Below, piece by piece: positions 8,338-16,404 of a DNA stretch of 64,000 bases (its first letter is position 1; each line of letters begins with the position of its first letter). Under the pieces are notes generated by a model, which saw only the letters and a program-made list of their open reading frames with translations, was not told the origin of the DNA and did not search any database. The translations under genes were made by a program, and so were the position numbers. The stretch is from assembly GCF_013408525.1 (NCBI RefSeq), contig NZ_JACBZM010000001.1, positions 620,001 through 684,000 of the forward strand, read 5' to 3'. Origin of the DNA: Nocardioides aromaticivorans (GTDB taxonomy: Bacteria; Actinomycetota; Actinomycetes; Propionibacteriales; Nocardioidaceae).

Positions 8338-9177
8338 CTAGTGCCGCGGGCCCTCCCCGACATGGCCCGAAGTGACCACTTCGCCCCGTGTGATCCGTGC
8401 CTTGCGCGCGGCCCGGCGCAGGGTGGTCAGCACCGCGGGGCCGAGCAGCGCGATGGCGAGCGCGTTCATGATCGCCCGCCCGGTGTCCCAGCCGCCGGTC
8501 GACGTCAGCAGCGTGTAGACGAGGAAGTGGTGCAGGTTCTCGAGGACGGGTGCGCCGGGCACGTAGGACAGCTCCGTGGAGTCCTGGCCGGGCACCTGCA
8601 CGCCGGCGATGAACGGCCAGCCCTGCAGGTTCATCAACAACCCGTAGAGGTACGCCGACACCACGCCGTAGGCGACGAGCATCGCGATCTCCGCGCGGCC
8701 GGTGACGCGGCGCGGCAGCAGGCCGGCGCCCATGCCGACCCAGGCCGCGACGAGCATCTGGAAGGGCAGCCACGGCCCGACGCCCGCGGTCATCAGGGCG
8801 GAGGCGAAGAGCGACGTGCAGCCCAGCACGAAGCCGAAGCCGGCGCCGAACACCCGGCCCCCGAGGATCAGCAGGAAGAAGACGAGCTCCAGGCCCGCCG
8901 TACCGGCGCTGACGACGCGGAGCACGGCGTTGACCGCGGACAGGACCCCGAGCAGGGCGAGCACGCGCGCGTCCATGCCGCCCTCGCTGACCTCCGCCGC
9001 GACGACGGCGAGGATCAGCGGCAGCAGCGCGAGGAAGAGGAACGGCGGGTCGACCCGCTCGGCGCTCGGGTCGACGTCGAGGAGCAGCGGCCACGCGAGC
9101 ATCAGCAGCCCGATCACCGACGTGAGGGCGAGGACCAGCCGGGAGCGGCCGGCGAGCGGGACGGCGACGCCGTTCAC
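8338..9177 (-). CDS. ECF transporter substrate-binding S component, probably for cobalamin
   Basis: The 279-residue membrane protein has about six hydrophobic segments, with motifs of the ECF S-component fold (LGVLSAVNAVLRVVSAG, GRVFGAGFGFVLG, WLPFQMLVAAWVGMGAGLLP). S components bind a vitamin in the membrane and pair with the EcfT-EcfA engine. Cobalamin is inferred because it is the last gene of an operon headed by a cobalamin riboswitch and containing transcobalamin-like proteins; sequence alone does not prove it. The GTG start overlaps the stop of the fused ATPase gene by 4 bp (GTGA). The C-terminal ~25 residues are basic and cytoplasmic. Confidence 0.85.
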   Translation of the reverse strand: MNGVAVPLAGRSRLVLALTSVIGLLMLAWPLLLDVDPSAERVDPPFLFLALLPLILAVVAAEVSEGGMDARVLALLGVLSAVNAVLRVVSAGTAGLELVFFLLILGGRVFGAGFGFVLGCTSLFASALMTAGVGPWLPFQMLVAAWVGMGAGLLPRRVTGRAEIAMLVAYGVVSAYLYGLLMNLQGWPFIAGVQVPGQDSTELSYVPGAPVLENLHHFLVYTLLTSTGGWDTGRAIMNALAIALLGPAVLTTLRRAARKARITRGEVVTSGHVGEGPRH

Positions 9178-10811
9178 GGCGCCTCCTGCCCGGTGGCGGG
9201 CTGCAGGGCGGCGGCGACCTCGGCGACGGTGAGCCAGCCGTGCCCGAGCACCTTCGCCACCTGGGGCGCGAAGGCGGGCGACTCGGCGACGGTCTCCGCG
9301 ACCGGGCCGTGGGAGACCACCTCCCCGTCGGCGAGGACGACGAGCTCGTCGGCGACCTGCGCCACGAACTCCACGTCGTGGGTCGCCACCAGCACCGCCC
9401 GCTGCGCGCTCGGCTCGGCGGCGAGCTCGCGCACCACCTCGGCGAGGGCGTGCTTGGCCGGGTAGTCGAGGCCGCGGGTCGGCTCGTCGAGGAGCAGCAC
9501 CGGCGGCCGCGCGGTGAGCACGATCGCCACGGCCAGCGCCAGCCGCTGGCCCTCCGACAGGTCGCGCGGGTGCTGCGCAGCATCGATGCCGGGCGCGAGG
9601 CGCTCGAGCAGACCGGCACAGGTGCCGGCCGCGGCGTGGGCCGAGGAGTCCGCGGCGGCGCACTCCTCGGCGACGGTCTCCAGGTAGAGCAGGTCGGCGG
9701 GGCTCTGCGGCACCAGTCCGGTCGTCGCGCGGCGCTGCTCCGCCCTGAGCTGCGCCGGGTCGGCGCCGGCCACCCGCACCGTGCCGCTCGCCGCCGCGTG
9801 GCGCCCCTGCAGGGTCCAGAGCAGCGTGGACTTGCCGGCGCCGTTGCGGCCCATGAGCGCGGTCACCACACCGGGCCGCAGGCTCAGGTCCACCTCGCGC
9901 AGCACGGGCGTGCGGCCGTGGCTCACCACGAGACGTCGTACGTCGACCACGGGCTCGGTCGCGGCCGGCACGGGCCGGACCGGTGCGGCCGGCAGCCGCT
10001 CCAGCAGCGCCGGCGCCCTGCGCCGCGCGTCGCGGACCGCGAGCGGCAACGGGTCCCAGCCGGCCAGGCGGCCGAGCTCGACCAGCGGCGGTGCCGTCGG
10101 TGCGTCGCGCAGGACCTCGGCGGGCGCGCCGATCCGGACACTGCCCGGCCGGTCGGCGTCGGCGCCGAGCACGCAGAGCCGGTCGGCGAAGGGCACCACG
10201 CGCTCGAGCCGGTGCTCGGCCAGCAGGACCGACACGTCGAGGTCGTGGACCAGCCGGGTCAGCGTGGCCAGGACGTCCTCGGCGGCCGTCGGGTCCAACG
10301 CCGACGTGGGCTCGTCGAGCACGAGCAGCCGCGGGTGGGTCGTGAGCACGGAGCCGATCGCGACCCGCTGCTGCTGGCCGCCCGACAGCGTGCGCAGGTC
10401 ACGGTGACGCAGGTCGGCGATGCCCAGCAGGTCGAGGGTCTCCTCCACCCGGCGGCGCATGGTCGCGGGCGCGAGGCCCAGCTGCTCCATGCCGAAGGCC
10501 AGCTCCTCCTCGACCGTGTCGGTGACGAACCACGCCGGCGGGTTCTGCCCGACGAAGCCGATCGTGTGGGCGCGCTCGCGCGACGGAAGGTCGATCACGC
10601 TGGTGCCGTCGAGCAGCACGTCGCCGGTCAGCGTCCCCCCGGTGAAGGCCGGCACGAGGCCGGCCACCACCCCGAGCAGGGAGGACTTGCCGACCCCGGT
10701 GGGACCGGCGAGCACGACCAGCTCGCCGGACTCGATCGTCAGGTCGACCCCGTCGAGCACGGGGTGCGCCCGGTCGTCGTACACGAGGCGGAGGTCGCGC
10801 AGCTCCATCAT
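9174..10811 (-). CDS. Fused ECF ABC ATPase (EcfA1-EcfA2 in one chain)
   Basis: The 545-residue protein carries two complete ABC ATPase domains. Domain 1 (about residues 1-235) has Walker A GPTGVGKSS, signature LSGGQQQRV and Walker B LLVLDEPTSALD. Domain 2 (about 300-535) has GRNGAGKST, a divergent signature LSEGQRLAL and VLLLDEPTRGLD. This matches the usual EcfA1/EcfA2 heterodimer joined into one polypeptide, which powers vitamin uptake with EcfT. The ATG overlaps the ecfT stop (ATGA), and the gene overlaps ecfS downstream, so stoichiometric translation is likely. Confidence 0.93.
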   Translation of the reverse strand: MMELRDLRLVYDDRAHPVLDGVDLTIESGELVVLAGPTGVGKSSLLGVVAGLVPAFTGGTLTGDVLLDGTSVIDLPSRERAHTIGFVGQNPPAWFVTDTVEEELAFGMEQLGLAPATMRRRVEETLDLLGIADLRHRDLRTLSGGQQQRVAIGSVLTTHPRLLVLDEPTSALDPTAAEDVLATLTRLVHDLDVSVLLAEHRLERVVPFADRLCVLGADADRPGSVRIGAPAEVLRDAPTAPPLVELGRLAGWDPLPLAVRDARRRAPALLERLPAAPVRPVPAATEPVVDVRRLVVSHGRTPVLREVDLSLRPGVVTALMGRNGAGKSTLLWTLQGRHAAASGTVRVAGADPAQLRAEQRRATTGLVPQSPADLLYLETVAEECAAADSSAHAAAGTCAGLLERLAPGIDAAQHPRDLSEGQRLALAVAIVLTARPPVLLLDEPTRGLDYPAKHALAEVVRELAAEPSAQRAVLVATHDVEFVAQVADELVVLADGEVVSHGPVAETVAESPAFAPQVAKVLGHGWLTVAEVAAALQPATGQEAP

Positions 10812-11905
10812 GCGGCCACGACCTCCCGGCTGCGAGCCGTCAGCGGCGGCGGCGCGGTCCACACCGGCACCACCGCGACCAGCACCGCGGCGAGGGCGGG
10901 CAGGGTGACGACGGGGACGGCGAGGACCCCCGGGTGGGCGACCGCGACGTCCCACTCGGCGAGCGCCCACAGGCCGGCGCCGGTCGCGACGCCGGACAGG
11001 GCGACGACGACCTCGGCCGCGCGCCAGCGGTCGGGGCGGTAGCGGGTCCGCTCCACGCGTCGGCCGGCCGAGACGAAGCCCGCGAGCGCCAGGGCGGTGC
11101 CGAGGGCCAGCATCGGCAGCGCGAGCAGCCGCGGTGCCGTCGAGTCGAGCATCGCGTAGACGCCCACCACGACGCCGAGCAGCCCGGCGACCATCAGGGT
11201 GCCGGTGGTCCGGCGCTGGCCGGGCGTCGCCGCGCCGCTGCGACCGTAGCCGCGCGCGTCCATGCCGGCCGCCAGGGCGAGCGAGCGCTCGAAGGCGTCC
11301 TCCAGGACGGGGACGAGCAGGCGTCGTACACCCCGGACCCGGCGGAACCGTCCCTCCGGGCCACCGCGCAGCTGCTGGGCCGCCCGCACCCGAGCGGCGC
11401 TGTCCGCGAGCTGCGGCAGCACGTTGATCGCCACCGTCATCGCGGTCCCGATCTCGTAGAGCGCCGGCGGCAGCGATTTCATCAGCCGCTTCGGGTTGGC
11501 CAGCGCGTTGGCGGCGCCGACGGCGATCAGCAGGGTCGCCAGGCGCATGCCCTCGTACGTCGACGCGAGCAGCTCCTCGCGGGTGAACGGCCCGAGCAGG
11601 TCGATGCCCGCCGCGACGTCGGGCAGCGGGACGCTCGGCAGCGTGAACAGCACGTGGCCCGGCGCGTTGCCGCCGAGCAGGATGCGGAAGAGCACCCGCA
11701 CGACCACCACGACCACCCCGAGCCAGACGTACAACCGGAACGACCGCGCCCACGGCTGGTCCGAGCGGCAGGTGAGCACGGTGAGCGTGATCGCGCCGAG
11801 CAGGAGCCCGAGCAGGAACGGGTTCGTCGTGAACGACGTCCCCACCGCCAGCCCGAGGGCCCAGACCCACCAGGCGACGGGGTGCAGGTCCCGCGCGATC
11901 CTCAT
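10808..11905 (-). CDS. ecfT: ECF transporter transmembrane component EcfT
   Basis: The 365-residue integral membrane protein has the EcfT pattern: hydrophobic N-terminal helices (HPVAWWVWALGLAVGTSFTTNPFLL), then a cytoplasmic coupling region with two Ala-Arg-containing helices (AARVRAAQQLRGG and AAGMDARGYGRSG) that contact the ATPases. A further set of hydrophobic helices follows to residue ~355. The ATG at 11905 is chosen because it begins just before the first helix, 19 bp after the preceding stop. It is coupled to the ATPase gene by an ATGA overlap. It links ATP hydrolysis to S-component movement. Confidence 0.92.
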   Translation of the reverse strand: MRIARDLHPVAWWVWALGLAVGTSFTTNPFLLGLLLGAITLTVLTCRSDQPWARSFRLYVWLGVVVVVVRVLFRILLGGNAPGHVLFTLPSVPLPDVAAGIDLLGPFTREELLASTYEGMRLATLLIAVGAANALANPKRLMKSLPPALYEIGTAMTVAINVLPQLADSAARVRAAQQLRGGPEGRFRRVRGVRRLLVPVLEDAFERSLALAAGMDARGYGRSGAATPGQRRTTGTLMVAGLLGVVVGVYAMLDSTAPRLLALPMLALGTALALAGFVSAGRRVERTRYRPDRWRAAEVVVALSGVATGAGLWALAEWDVAVAHPGVLAVPVVTLPALAAVLVAVVPVWTAPPPLTARSREVVAA

Positions 11906-11924
11906 CTGCTCGCCCGCCGGTGGC

Positions 11925-12803
11925 TCAGCCGAGCCGGCGCCGGATGAGGGGTACGGCGCCCGCCGCACCGAGCACGCCGACGCCCAGGCCGACCAGGGCC
12001 CAGGTGGGGAACGGACCCGACTCGTCGTCGGTGTGCGCGACGTCGTCGGTCTCCGGGCCCGCCGTGATGTCCTCGGCGCCCGGCACGGCGCTGCTGGACG
12101 CGTCGGTCGGACTCGCCGTCGCCGTCCCGCTCGACTTGCCGGTCGGGCTCGCGCCGGCCGAGGGGGTCCCTGACGGGGTGGCGCTGGTGCTCGGGTCGGT
12201 CGGGGTGTCCTCGTCGCCACCCTTGTCGCCAGCCTTGTCGCCCTTGTCGCCCTTGCCGCCGGTGCTGCCGCCGGTGCTGCCGGAGTCCTTGGTCGGGCTG
12301 GTGGTCGGCGTGGACGTGCGGGGATCAGGTCGTACACCCGGCGGGGTGCCCTGCGTGCCAGAGCCCTCGTGCCATGAGAAGGCGACATACCCGCCCGCCG
12401 GGGCGTCAAGCGAGTCGACCCCGAGGGTCGAGTACTTCCACGGCCCACCCTGGCCGTCGGCCCACCACAGGCTCCAGTAGGCGTCGGCTCCCGTGCAGTC
12501 GCGATCGGCAGGCTTCTCGTTGACGGTGCAGACATAGCCCTGCATGCCCGGCGCCGGGCTGTACGCCAACCGGAAGCCCGCCTGCTGGAACGCCTCCGCT
12601 GCCGTGCTGGCGCTCGCTGCGCATCCCTTACGGAGGTCGTCACTCCCGCCGACGAGCTCGTTGAAGTCAACGAACACGACGGTGCCCGCCGTGCCGCCGC
12701 AGCCCGCAGCTGCCCTCGCCTCCGCGGACGCGCCGAACAGCCCGGTCGCGGCGACGAGCGCCACGGCCGGGCCGATCCCAATAACGAGTCGGCGGAGGAG
12801 CAC
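11925..12803 (-). CDS. Membrane-anchored protein with transcobalamin C-terminal-like (DUF4430-like) domain
   Basis: The 292-residue protein has a signal peptide (cleaved near ARA-AAGCGG) and a ~110-residue globular domain (about 38-150). A Ser/Thr/Pro/Gly/Lys-rich stalk with GDK repeats follows (about 150-255), then a membrane helix WALVGLGVGVLGAAGAVPL and a basic tail. In the globular domain, DAYWSLWWADGQGGPWKYS followed by GVDSLDAPAGGYVAFSW has the shape of the DUF4430/transcobalamin beta-domain signature (aromatic strand, small loop, G-D/G-Y and hydrophobic strand). In animal B12 carriers this domain closes over the upper face of cobalamin. Its position between the toroid protein and the ECF engine suggests it presents B12 at the membrane. 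The domain call comes from pattern recognition and is untested by profile search. Confidence 0.75.
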   Translation of the reverse strand: MLLRRLVIGIGPAVALVAATGLFGASAEARAAAGCGGTAGTVVFVDFNELVGGSDDLRKGCAASASTAAEAFQQAGFRLAYSPAPGMQGYVCTVNEKPADRDCTGADAYWSLWWADGQGGPWKYSTLGVDSLDAPAGGYVAFSWHEGSGTQGTPPGVRPDPRTSTPTTSPTKDSGSTGGSTGGKGDKGDKAGDKGGDEDTPTDPSTSATPSGTPSAGASPTGKSSGTATASPTDASSSAVPGAEDITAGPETDDVAHTDDESGPFPTWALVGLGVGVLGAAGAVPLIRRRLG

Positions 12804-14378
12804 TCAACTCACCCGGAAGGACTTGGTACCCACGCGGTTGGCGAAGGCGCCCTGGACCCGGACCGACTTCAGGCCCGTCGTCCGACCGAGGGGGAAGGCG
12901 TAACCGTAGGTTCCGGTCGACGTGGCCTTGCCGGTCTTGATCACCTTGCCGCCGTAGATGACCTTTACTGGCTCGTTGGCGGCGAGACCGGTGACCCGGA
13001 CCGTCTGCGTCCCACCGCGAGGCACGACCGTGCGGGTCACCGTCGGGCTGAGCGTCTTGGCGGCGAGGGCCTTCACCGTGGTGGTCGCGGACGTCCCGTC
13101 GGCGACCGTCAGGGTGATCGTCTTGGTGCCGGTCGCTCCGGTCGGCACCTTGGCGCTGATCGAAGCCGTGCCGGCGAGGCCGGCCGAGCCCGGGACAGTG
13201 CCGGCGCACACCCAGGAACCGGGAGTCAGGCCCGTTGCCTTGACGGTGGCGCGGCCGCCGGTCTGGACGTACGTCGTCGGACCAGTGAGGGTCGGGGTGC
13301 TGGCGGACGTCGGCGCCCACGTGAGGGCCGGGAGGGCCTGGGCCGACCCGAGTCGCCACTGGTACTGCTTATCGATGGGGATACCAGCCGTCCGCCCGCC
13401 CGCCAGCGCGGCGTCGTCGTAGGCGATCGCACCAACCTGGGTCGCGAGCTGGTCCGTGCATCCCGTCACCGTCTGCACCTGGTGGCGGCGCAGCCAGATC
13501 GCGGCGTTGGTCGCAGCGTCGACGTCACCTAGCTCGCCGAGCGCCCATCCGGCAAGGCCGGTGCTGTTGGTGTTGGAAGAAGCGGTCGAGGCACCGCCGT
13601 TGAACGAGCCGTCCGTCTTCTGGCGCGACAGAAGCCATGCCTCCGCCTTGCCGACAGCACGTGCGACCCGCGGAGTGGCGTTCGCGACGTCCTCGCCGAA
13701 GACGATGAGGAAGAAGGACGTGACATCGGGGTCGGCCGCATCATTGCCCGGGCAGCTTCCCTCTTCCTGCCCGATGTCGAGTGCGAACCCACCGCCCTCG
13801 CACTGGTGAGCCAGCAGCCAATCGGTTGCCTTCTCTGCCTCGGGGCTGCTGGCCGTAGCGAGCGTCTTGGCGGCGAAGGTCTGGGAGATCGTGTTGGCGT
13901 AGTTGCCAAAGGTCGATGTGTCATTGGCCGCGCCGGTCGTGTCGTCGACCTGCGTCTCGAGGCGCGTGATCAGGTTGACGCCGCCGAAGCTCGTCGCATC
14001 GCCGCCGGTGGTCTGCGCGAAGTAGGCGCTCTTGGCGACCGGTCCGGCATAGGTGCTTCCCGTGTCACCGAAGGCATCACCCGTGATGTAGCCCTCGATC
14101 TCGCCGGCGACCGCATCCCTGATGGCGGCGACGTCCGCGTCGTGGTCGCCGACGACCGCCAGGGCAAGCGCGATGTCAATGCTCGTGCTGTAGTCCTGAC
14201 TGTCGTACTGATCGTTGTGCACGATGCCGCTGGTCAGCTGGCTGATCAGCCACGTAGCGCCGTCGCCGACCGGGGCCGCCGTGGCTGCGTGCGCCTGCGG
14301 GGCGATGAGGAATGACGACGCGGCCAGGACGCTGACGGCGAATGCGCCGCCGACGCGACTTCCGGTGCTCGCGAGCAT
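12804..14378 (-). CDS. Secreted alpha/alpha-toroid (prenyltransferase-repeat/transcobalamin-N-like) protein
   Basis: The 524-residue protein has a signal peptide (MLASTGSRVGGAFAV, cleavage near AHA-ATAA). A helical repeat region (about 38-330) contains WLISQLTSG, DWLLAHQCEGGGFALD, AWLLSRQKTDGSFNGG and GLAGWALGEL. These resemble prenyltransferase/squalene-cyclase-type repeats and the alpha6-alpha6 barrel of intrinsic factor and transcobalamin. The C-terminal ~150 residues are Ig-like strands (VRVTGLAANEPVKVIYGGK, ending KSFRVS). The start at 14378 has a strong GGAAGGAAA ribosome-binding site. It is the first gene after a cobalamin riboswitch and is followed directly by the DUF4430-like gene, so cobalamin binding is the best hypothesis; terpene cyclase activity is unlikely for a secreted protein. 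Confidence 0.82.
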   Translation of the reverse strand: MLASTGSRVGGAFAVSVLAASSFLIAPQAHAATAAPVGDGATWLISQLTSGIVHNDQYDSQDYSTSIDIALALAVVGDHDADVAAIRDAVAGEIEGYITGDAFGDTGSTYAGPVAKSAYFAQTTGGDATSFGGVNLITRLETQVDDTTGAANDTSTFGNYANTISQTFAAKTLATASSPEAEKATDWLLAHQCEGGGFALDIGQEEGSCPGNDAADPDVTSFFLIVFGEDVANATPRVARAVGKAEAWLLSRQKTDGSFNGGASTASSNTNSTGLAGWALGELGDVDAATNAAIWLRRHQVQTVTGCTDQLATQVGAIAYDDAALAGGRTAGIPIDKQYQWRLGSAQALPALTWAPTSASTPTLTGPTTYVQTGGRATVKATGLTPGSWVCAGTVPGSAGLAGTASISAKVPTGATGTKTITLTVADGTSATTTVKALAAKTLSPTVTRTVVPRGGTQTVRVTGLAANEPVKVIYGGKVIKTGKATSTGTYGYAFPLGRTTGLKSVRVQGAFANRVGTKSFRVS

Positions 14379-14454
14379 GCTGTTTCCTTCCCGCTGCACG
14401 CAGGCGGGAGGCGGTCGAGCCGACATCCCGCTGCTCTCCACGACAGCGATTCGT

Positions 14455-14560
14455 GTCAGGACGTGCGCAGCAGGTGCTCCGGCTCGCCACCCCGAGGCGG
14501 CCTACGGTTGCGGGTCAGCGCCGGACTTCGACCGGCTTCCCCCACCACGGACGTGGACTG
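14455..14560 (-). ncRNA. Cobalamin riboswitch
   Basis: On the minus strand, 14540-14504 reads GGAAGCCGGTCGAAGTCC, GGCGCT, GACCCGCAACCGT. This matches the conserved core of the cobalamin riboswitch: GGAA, a GCCGG/CCGGC stem around GAA-TCC, then GACCCGCaACcGT. Further 3', 14485-14470 reads GAGCCGGAGCACCTGC, the second conserved block (AGnCnGGAnnACCTGC). The element ends about 75 nt before the ribosome-binding site of the toroid gene. The downstream segment around 14400-14455 contains short inverted repeats that could serve as expression platform. It implies repression of the five-gene operon by B12. Confidence 0.88.
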
Positions 14561-14632
14561 TGAACTATCGACCGCAGGATACCTCTCTGCGACCGATCGG
14601 CCGCCTCGACGAACCTCCGGACATGCCGCTGG

Positions 14633-14650
14633 CCCCGCCGGAGGGCGGGG
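14633..14650 (-). terminator. Hairpin terminator of first DUF222/HNH gene
   Basis: CCCCGCC (14633-14639) pairs with GGCGGGG (14644-14650) across GGAG, just after the stop of the HNH gene on the minus strand. The second HNH copy has an equivalent hairpin at 53336-53355. Confidence 0.6.
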
Positions 14651-14665
14651 TGTGGGGCTTGGTGG

Positions 14666-15958
14666 TCAGTAGCCGTCGAGTGGTGTTGTGCCGGCGGGGC
14701 CGACGTGGAAGTGGTGGCCGTGGGGGCTGGTCCACAGGTAGTGGCCCGGCGCGATGACGAGGTAGCGCCATTGGCTGTGGGTCTTGGCGCGGTGGTGCCT
14801 GCGGCAGAGTGGGACGAGGTTGCACGGGCAGGTCTTGCCGCCCCCGCCGTGGGGCTTGGCGTGGTCGAGGTCGCAGCGGACCGCCTGTTGGGGACAGTTC
14901 GGGAACCGGCAGGTGTGGTCGCGGAGCCGGACTCGTCGCTGGTGGCGGTCGGGGATCTCGTAGGAGTCGACCGGAACGCAGTCGGCCAGGTTGATGACCG
15001 GTCGCACGATGACGGTCGTGCCCGGGACCTGCAGCCACTCCTTGACCTGGGTGACGTGGACGGGTGACCTGGTCTCCTCACACCGCCCGACGTTGTTGTC
15101 GCCGGTGAAGGCGGTGTCGGTGATGTGGACGTTCAGCTCCACCCGCCGGCCGGGAGCTTGGGCGATGACCTCGCCAGTCGTCTCGTCGGCGATCAGCAGG
15201 TCGAGGGCGAGGTCACGGCGGGCGATCGCACCCACGGCCTTCGCCCGCCGGACGTCGAGGGAGTCGGTGTCGCCGAGCTGGCCTCGCAGTGCTGCTTCGC
15301 GGGCGACGGCTTGGTTGAAGTCGTGGCCGTCGGCCGCATCGAGGTAGGCGTCGAGGTGCACGCCGCCGTGCTCATCGGTGTCGGTGATGTTGCAGTGACG
15401 GTGCTCGTTCGCGGCCTGGCGTTCGGCCTCGGCGCGTTCGGGGTCGAACCGGAGGATCGCCTCGGTCACGAGGCGTTCGAGCTGGGCCCAGCCGACGCCG
15501 CCGACGGCGGCGTTGAGGTGCCGGTCCACGAACTCCGCTGCTTCTGCCGGCAGCGACCTCGTCAGGTCAGCGATGCGCTGGGCCCGCCACGGCGCAACCC
15601 GGCCGTCCACCACCGCGGCGTACAAGAGGGGGAGGCGCCAGGCGCACTCGATCACCTGACCCACATACGACCGCCCACCATCCGGCGACCTGCCAAGCAC
15701 CGCGATCAGCTCCATCAGCTGGAACTCCGACACGAGCGGGGCACCCGGGCCGGCGATCGGGACACCCGTGTCGAGGTAGCCCTCCGTCAGGGTCGCGGCG
15801 CCCTCGGGACTGTCGACGATGTTGGCCTCGGCCCACGACGTGATGGCCTGCCACTCGCGGACGATGAGGGCGTCGCGGAGGTCGACACCGTCACGGATCT
15901 CGGACAGCAGCGACGCTGTCGAGACAGCTGTCGCGGTGCCGCTGATTCCGAGATCCAT
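14666..15958 (-). CDS. DUF222 and HNH endonuclease-domain protein, copy A
   Basis: The 430-residue protein has an N-terminal DUF222 region (about 15-270) and a C-terminal HNH domain (about 345-405) with CRFPNCPQQAVRCDLDHAKPH and CNLVPLCRRHHRAKTH, giving the paired Cys and the H/N/H metal and catalytic residues. DUF222-HNH proteins are abundant multicopy genes in actinobacteria, often linked to repeats; their role is not settled. The ATG at 15958 gives an N-terminus matching copy B (51983-53320). Compared with copy B it lacks a 17-residue insertion before the HNH domain. Its upstream repeat mosaic is also shared with copy B, so the whole block is an inverted duplication. Confidence 0.88.
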   Translation of the reverse strand: MDLGISGTATAVSTASLLSEIRDGVDLRDALIVREWQAITSWAEANIVDSPEGAATLTEGYLDTGVPIAGPGAPLVSEFQLMELIAVLGRSPDGGRSYVGQVIECAWRLPLLYAAVVDGRVAPWRAQRIADLTRSLPAEAAEFVDRHLNAAVGGVGWAQLERLVTEAILRFDPERAEAERQAANEHRHCNITDTDEHGGVHLDAYLDAADGHDFNQAVAREAALRGQLGDTDSLDVRRAKAVGAIARRDLALDLLIADETTGEVIAQAPGRRVELNVHITDTAFTGDNNVGRCEETRSPVHVTQVKEWLQVPGTTVIVRPVINLADCVPVDSYEIPDRHQRRVRLRDHTCRFPNCPQQAVRCDLDHAKPHGGGGKTCPCNLVPLCRRHHRAKTHSQWRYLVIAPGHYLWTSPHGHHFHVGPAGTTPLDGY

Positions 15959-16404
15959 GACTGGATTCTCCCATCGACCTCCGACACAACGAAGCGACGG
16001 AAACCCGCCTGTGGACAGGGGAAAGTCCCTCGACGGGGTGTGCAGAACAAGTGGCGCAACGAGCGAACACGAGGCCGCCGGACCGCACCCGACCGCGCAA
16101 CCGAGCCCCGCGCCCAGCCTCCTCGTCGCTGCGCTTGAAGACCCGACCACAGGCATACCGCAGGGCACAGCAGGTGCACCGGAGCAAGAGGTTTCGAGGC
16201 TCGGCGCTGGCGCGCCTCGCACCTCAACCAGCGGAGGGGGCACAGCGGGTGCACCGGAGCCAGGGGTCTCGAGACGGTCGCTGCGCGACCTCCTCGACCA
16301 CCGAGGTCGCTGCGCGACCTCCTCGACCACCGGAGGCGTCTCGCAACTTTCCGGGCGGAGCCGGCGTCTCCTCCAGCAGCACTCCTTCTCGGAAAGGTCG
16401 AACC
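15959..16404. repeat. Gene-free 446 bp: HNH upstream region and interspersed repeat mosaic
   Basis: Next to the HNH start lies a conserved stretch (about 15959-16030) that also precedes copy B. Farther out is a segment with GAAGACCCGACCAC (around 16137), then a repeat centred on the inverted sequence CGAGGCTCGGCGCTGGCGCG (about 16191-16240). Two tandem repeats built on GGTCGCTGCGCGACC (about 16262-16300 and 16301-16333) follow. The same modules occur in the same order, reverse-complemented, at about 51470-51960. The last 70 bp carry the ribosome-binding site (GGAAAGG) of the SH3-like gene. Confidence 0.85.

Noticed and set aside
9240..11042. A 600-codon plus-strand frame opposite the ECF ATPase and EcfT genes
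   Set aside because: The opposite strand carries intact ABC motifs; the plus-strand translation is His/Arg/Gln/Gly low-complexity shadow sequence.
12804..14378. Terpene/squalene cyclase
   Set aside because: The protein is secreted, lacks a convincing DxDD-type acid motif, and lies under a cobalamin riboswitch.
16262..16333. CRISPR array
   Set aside because: The repeats are adjacent hairpin modules without regular unique spacers, and no cas gene is present.
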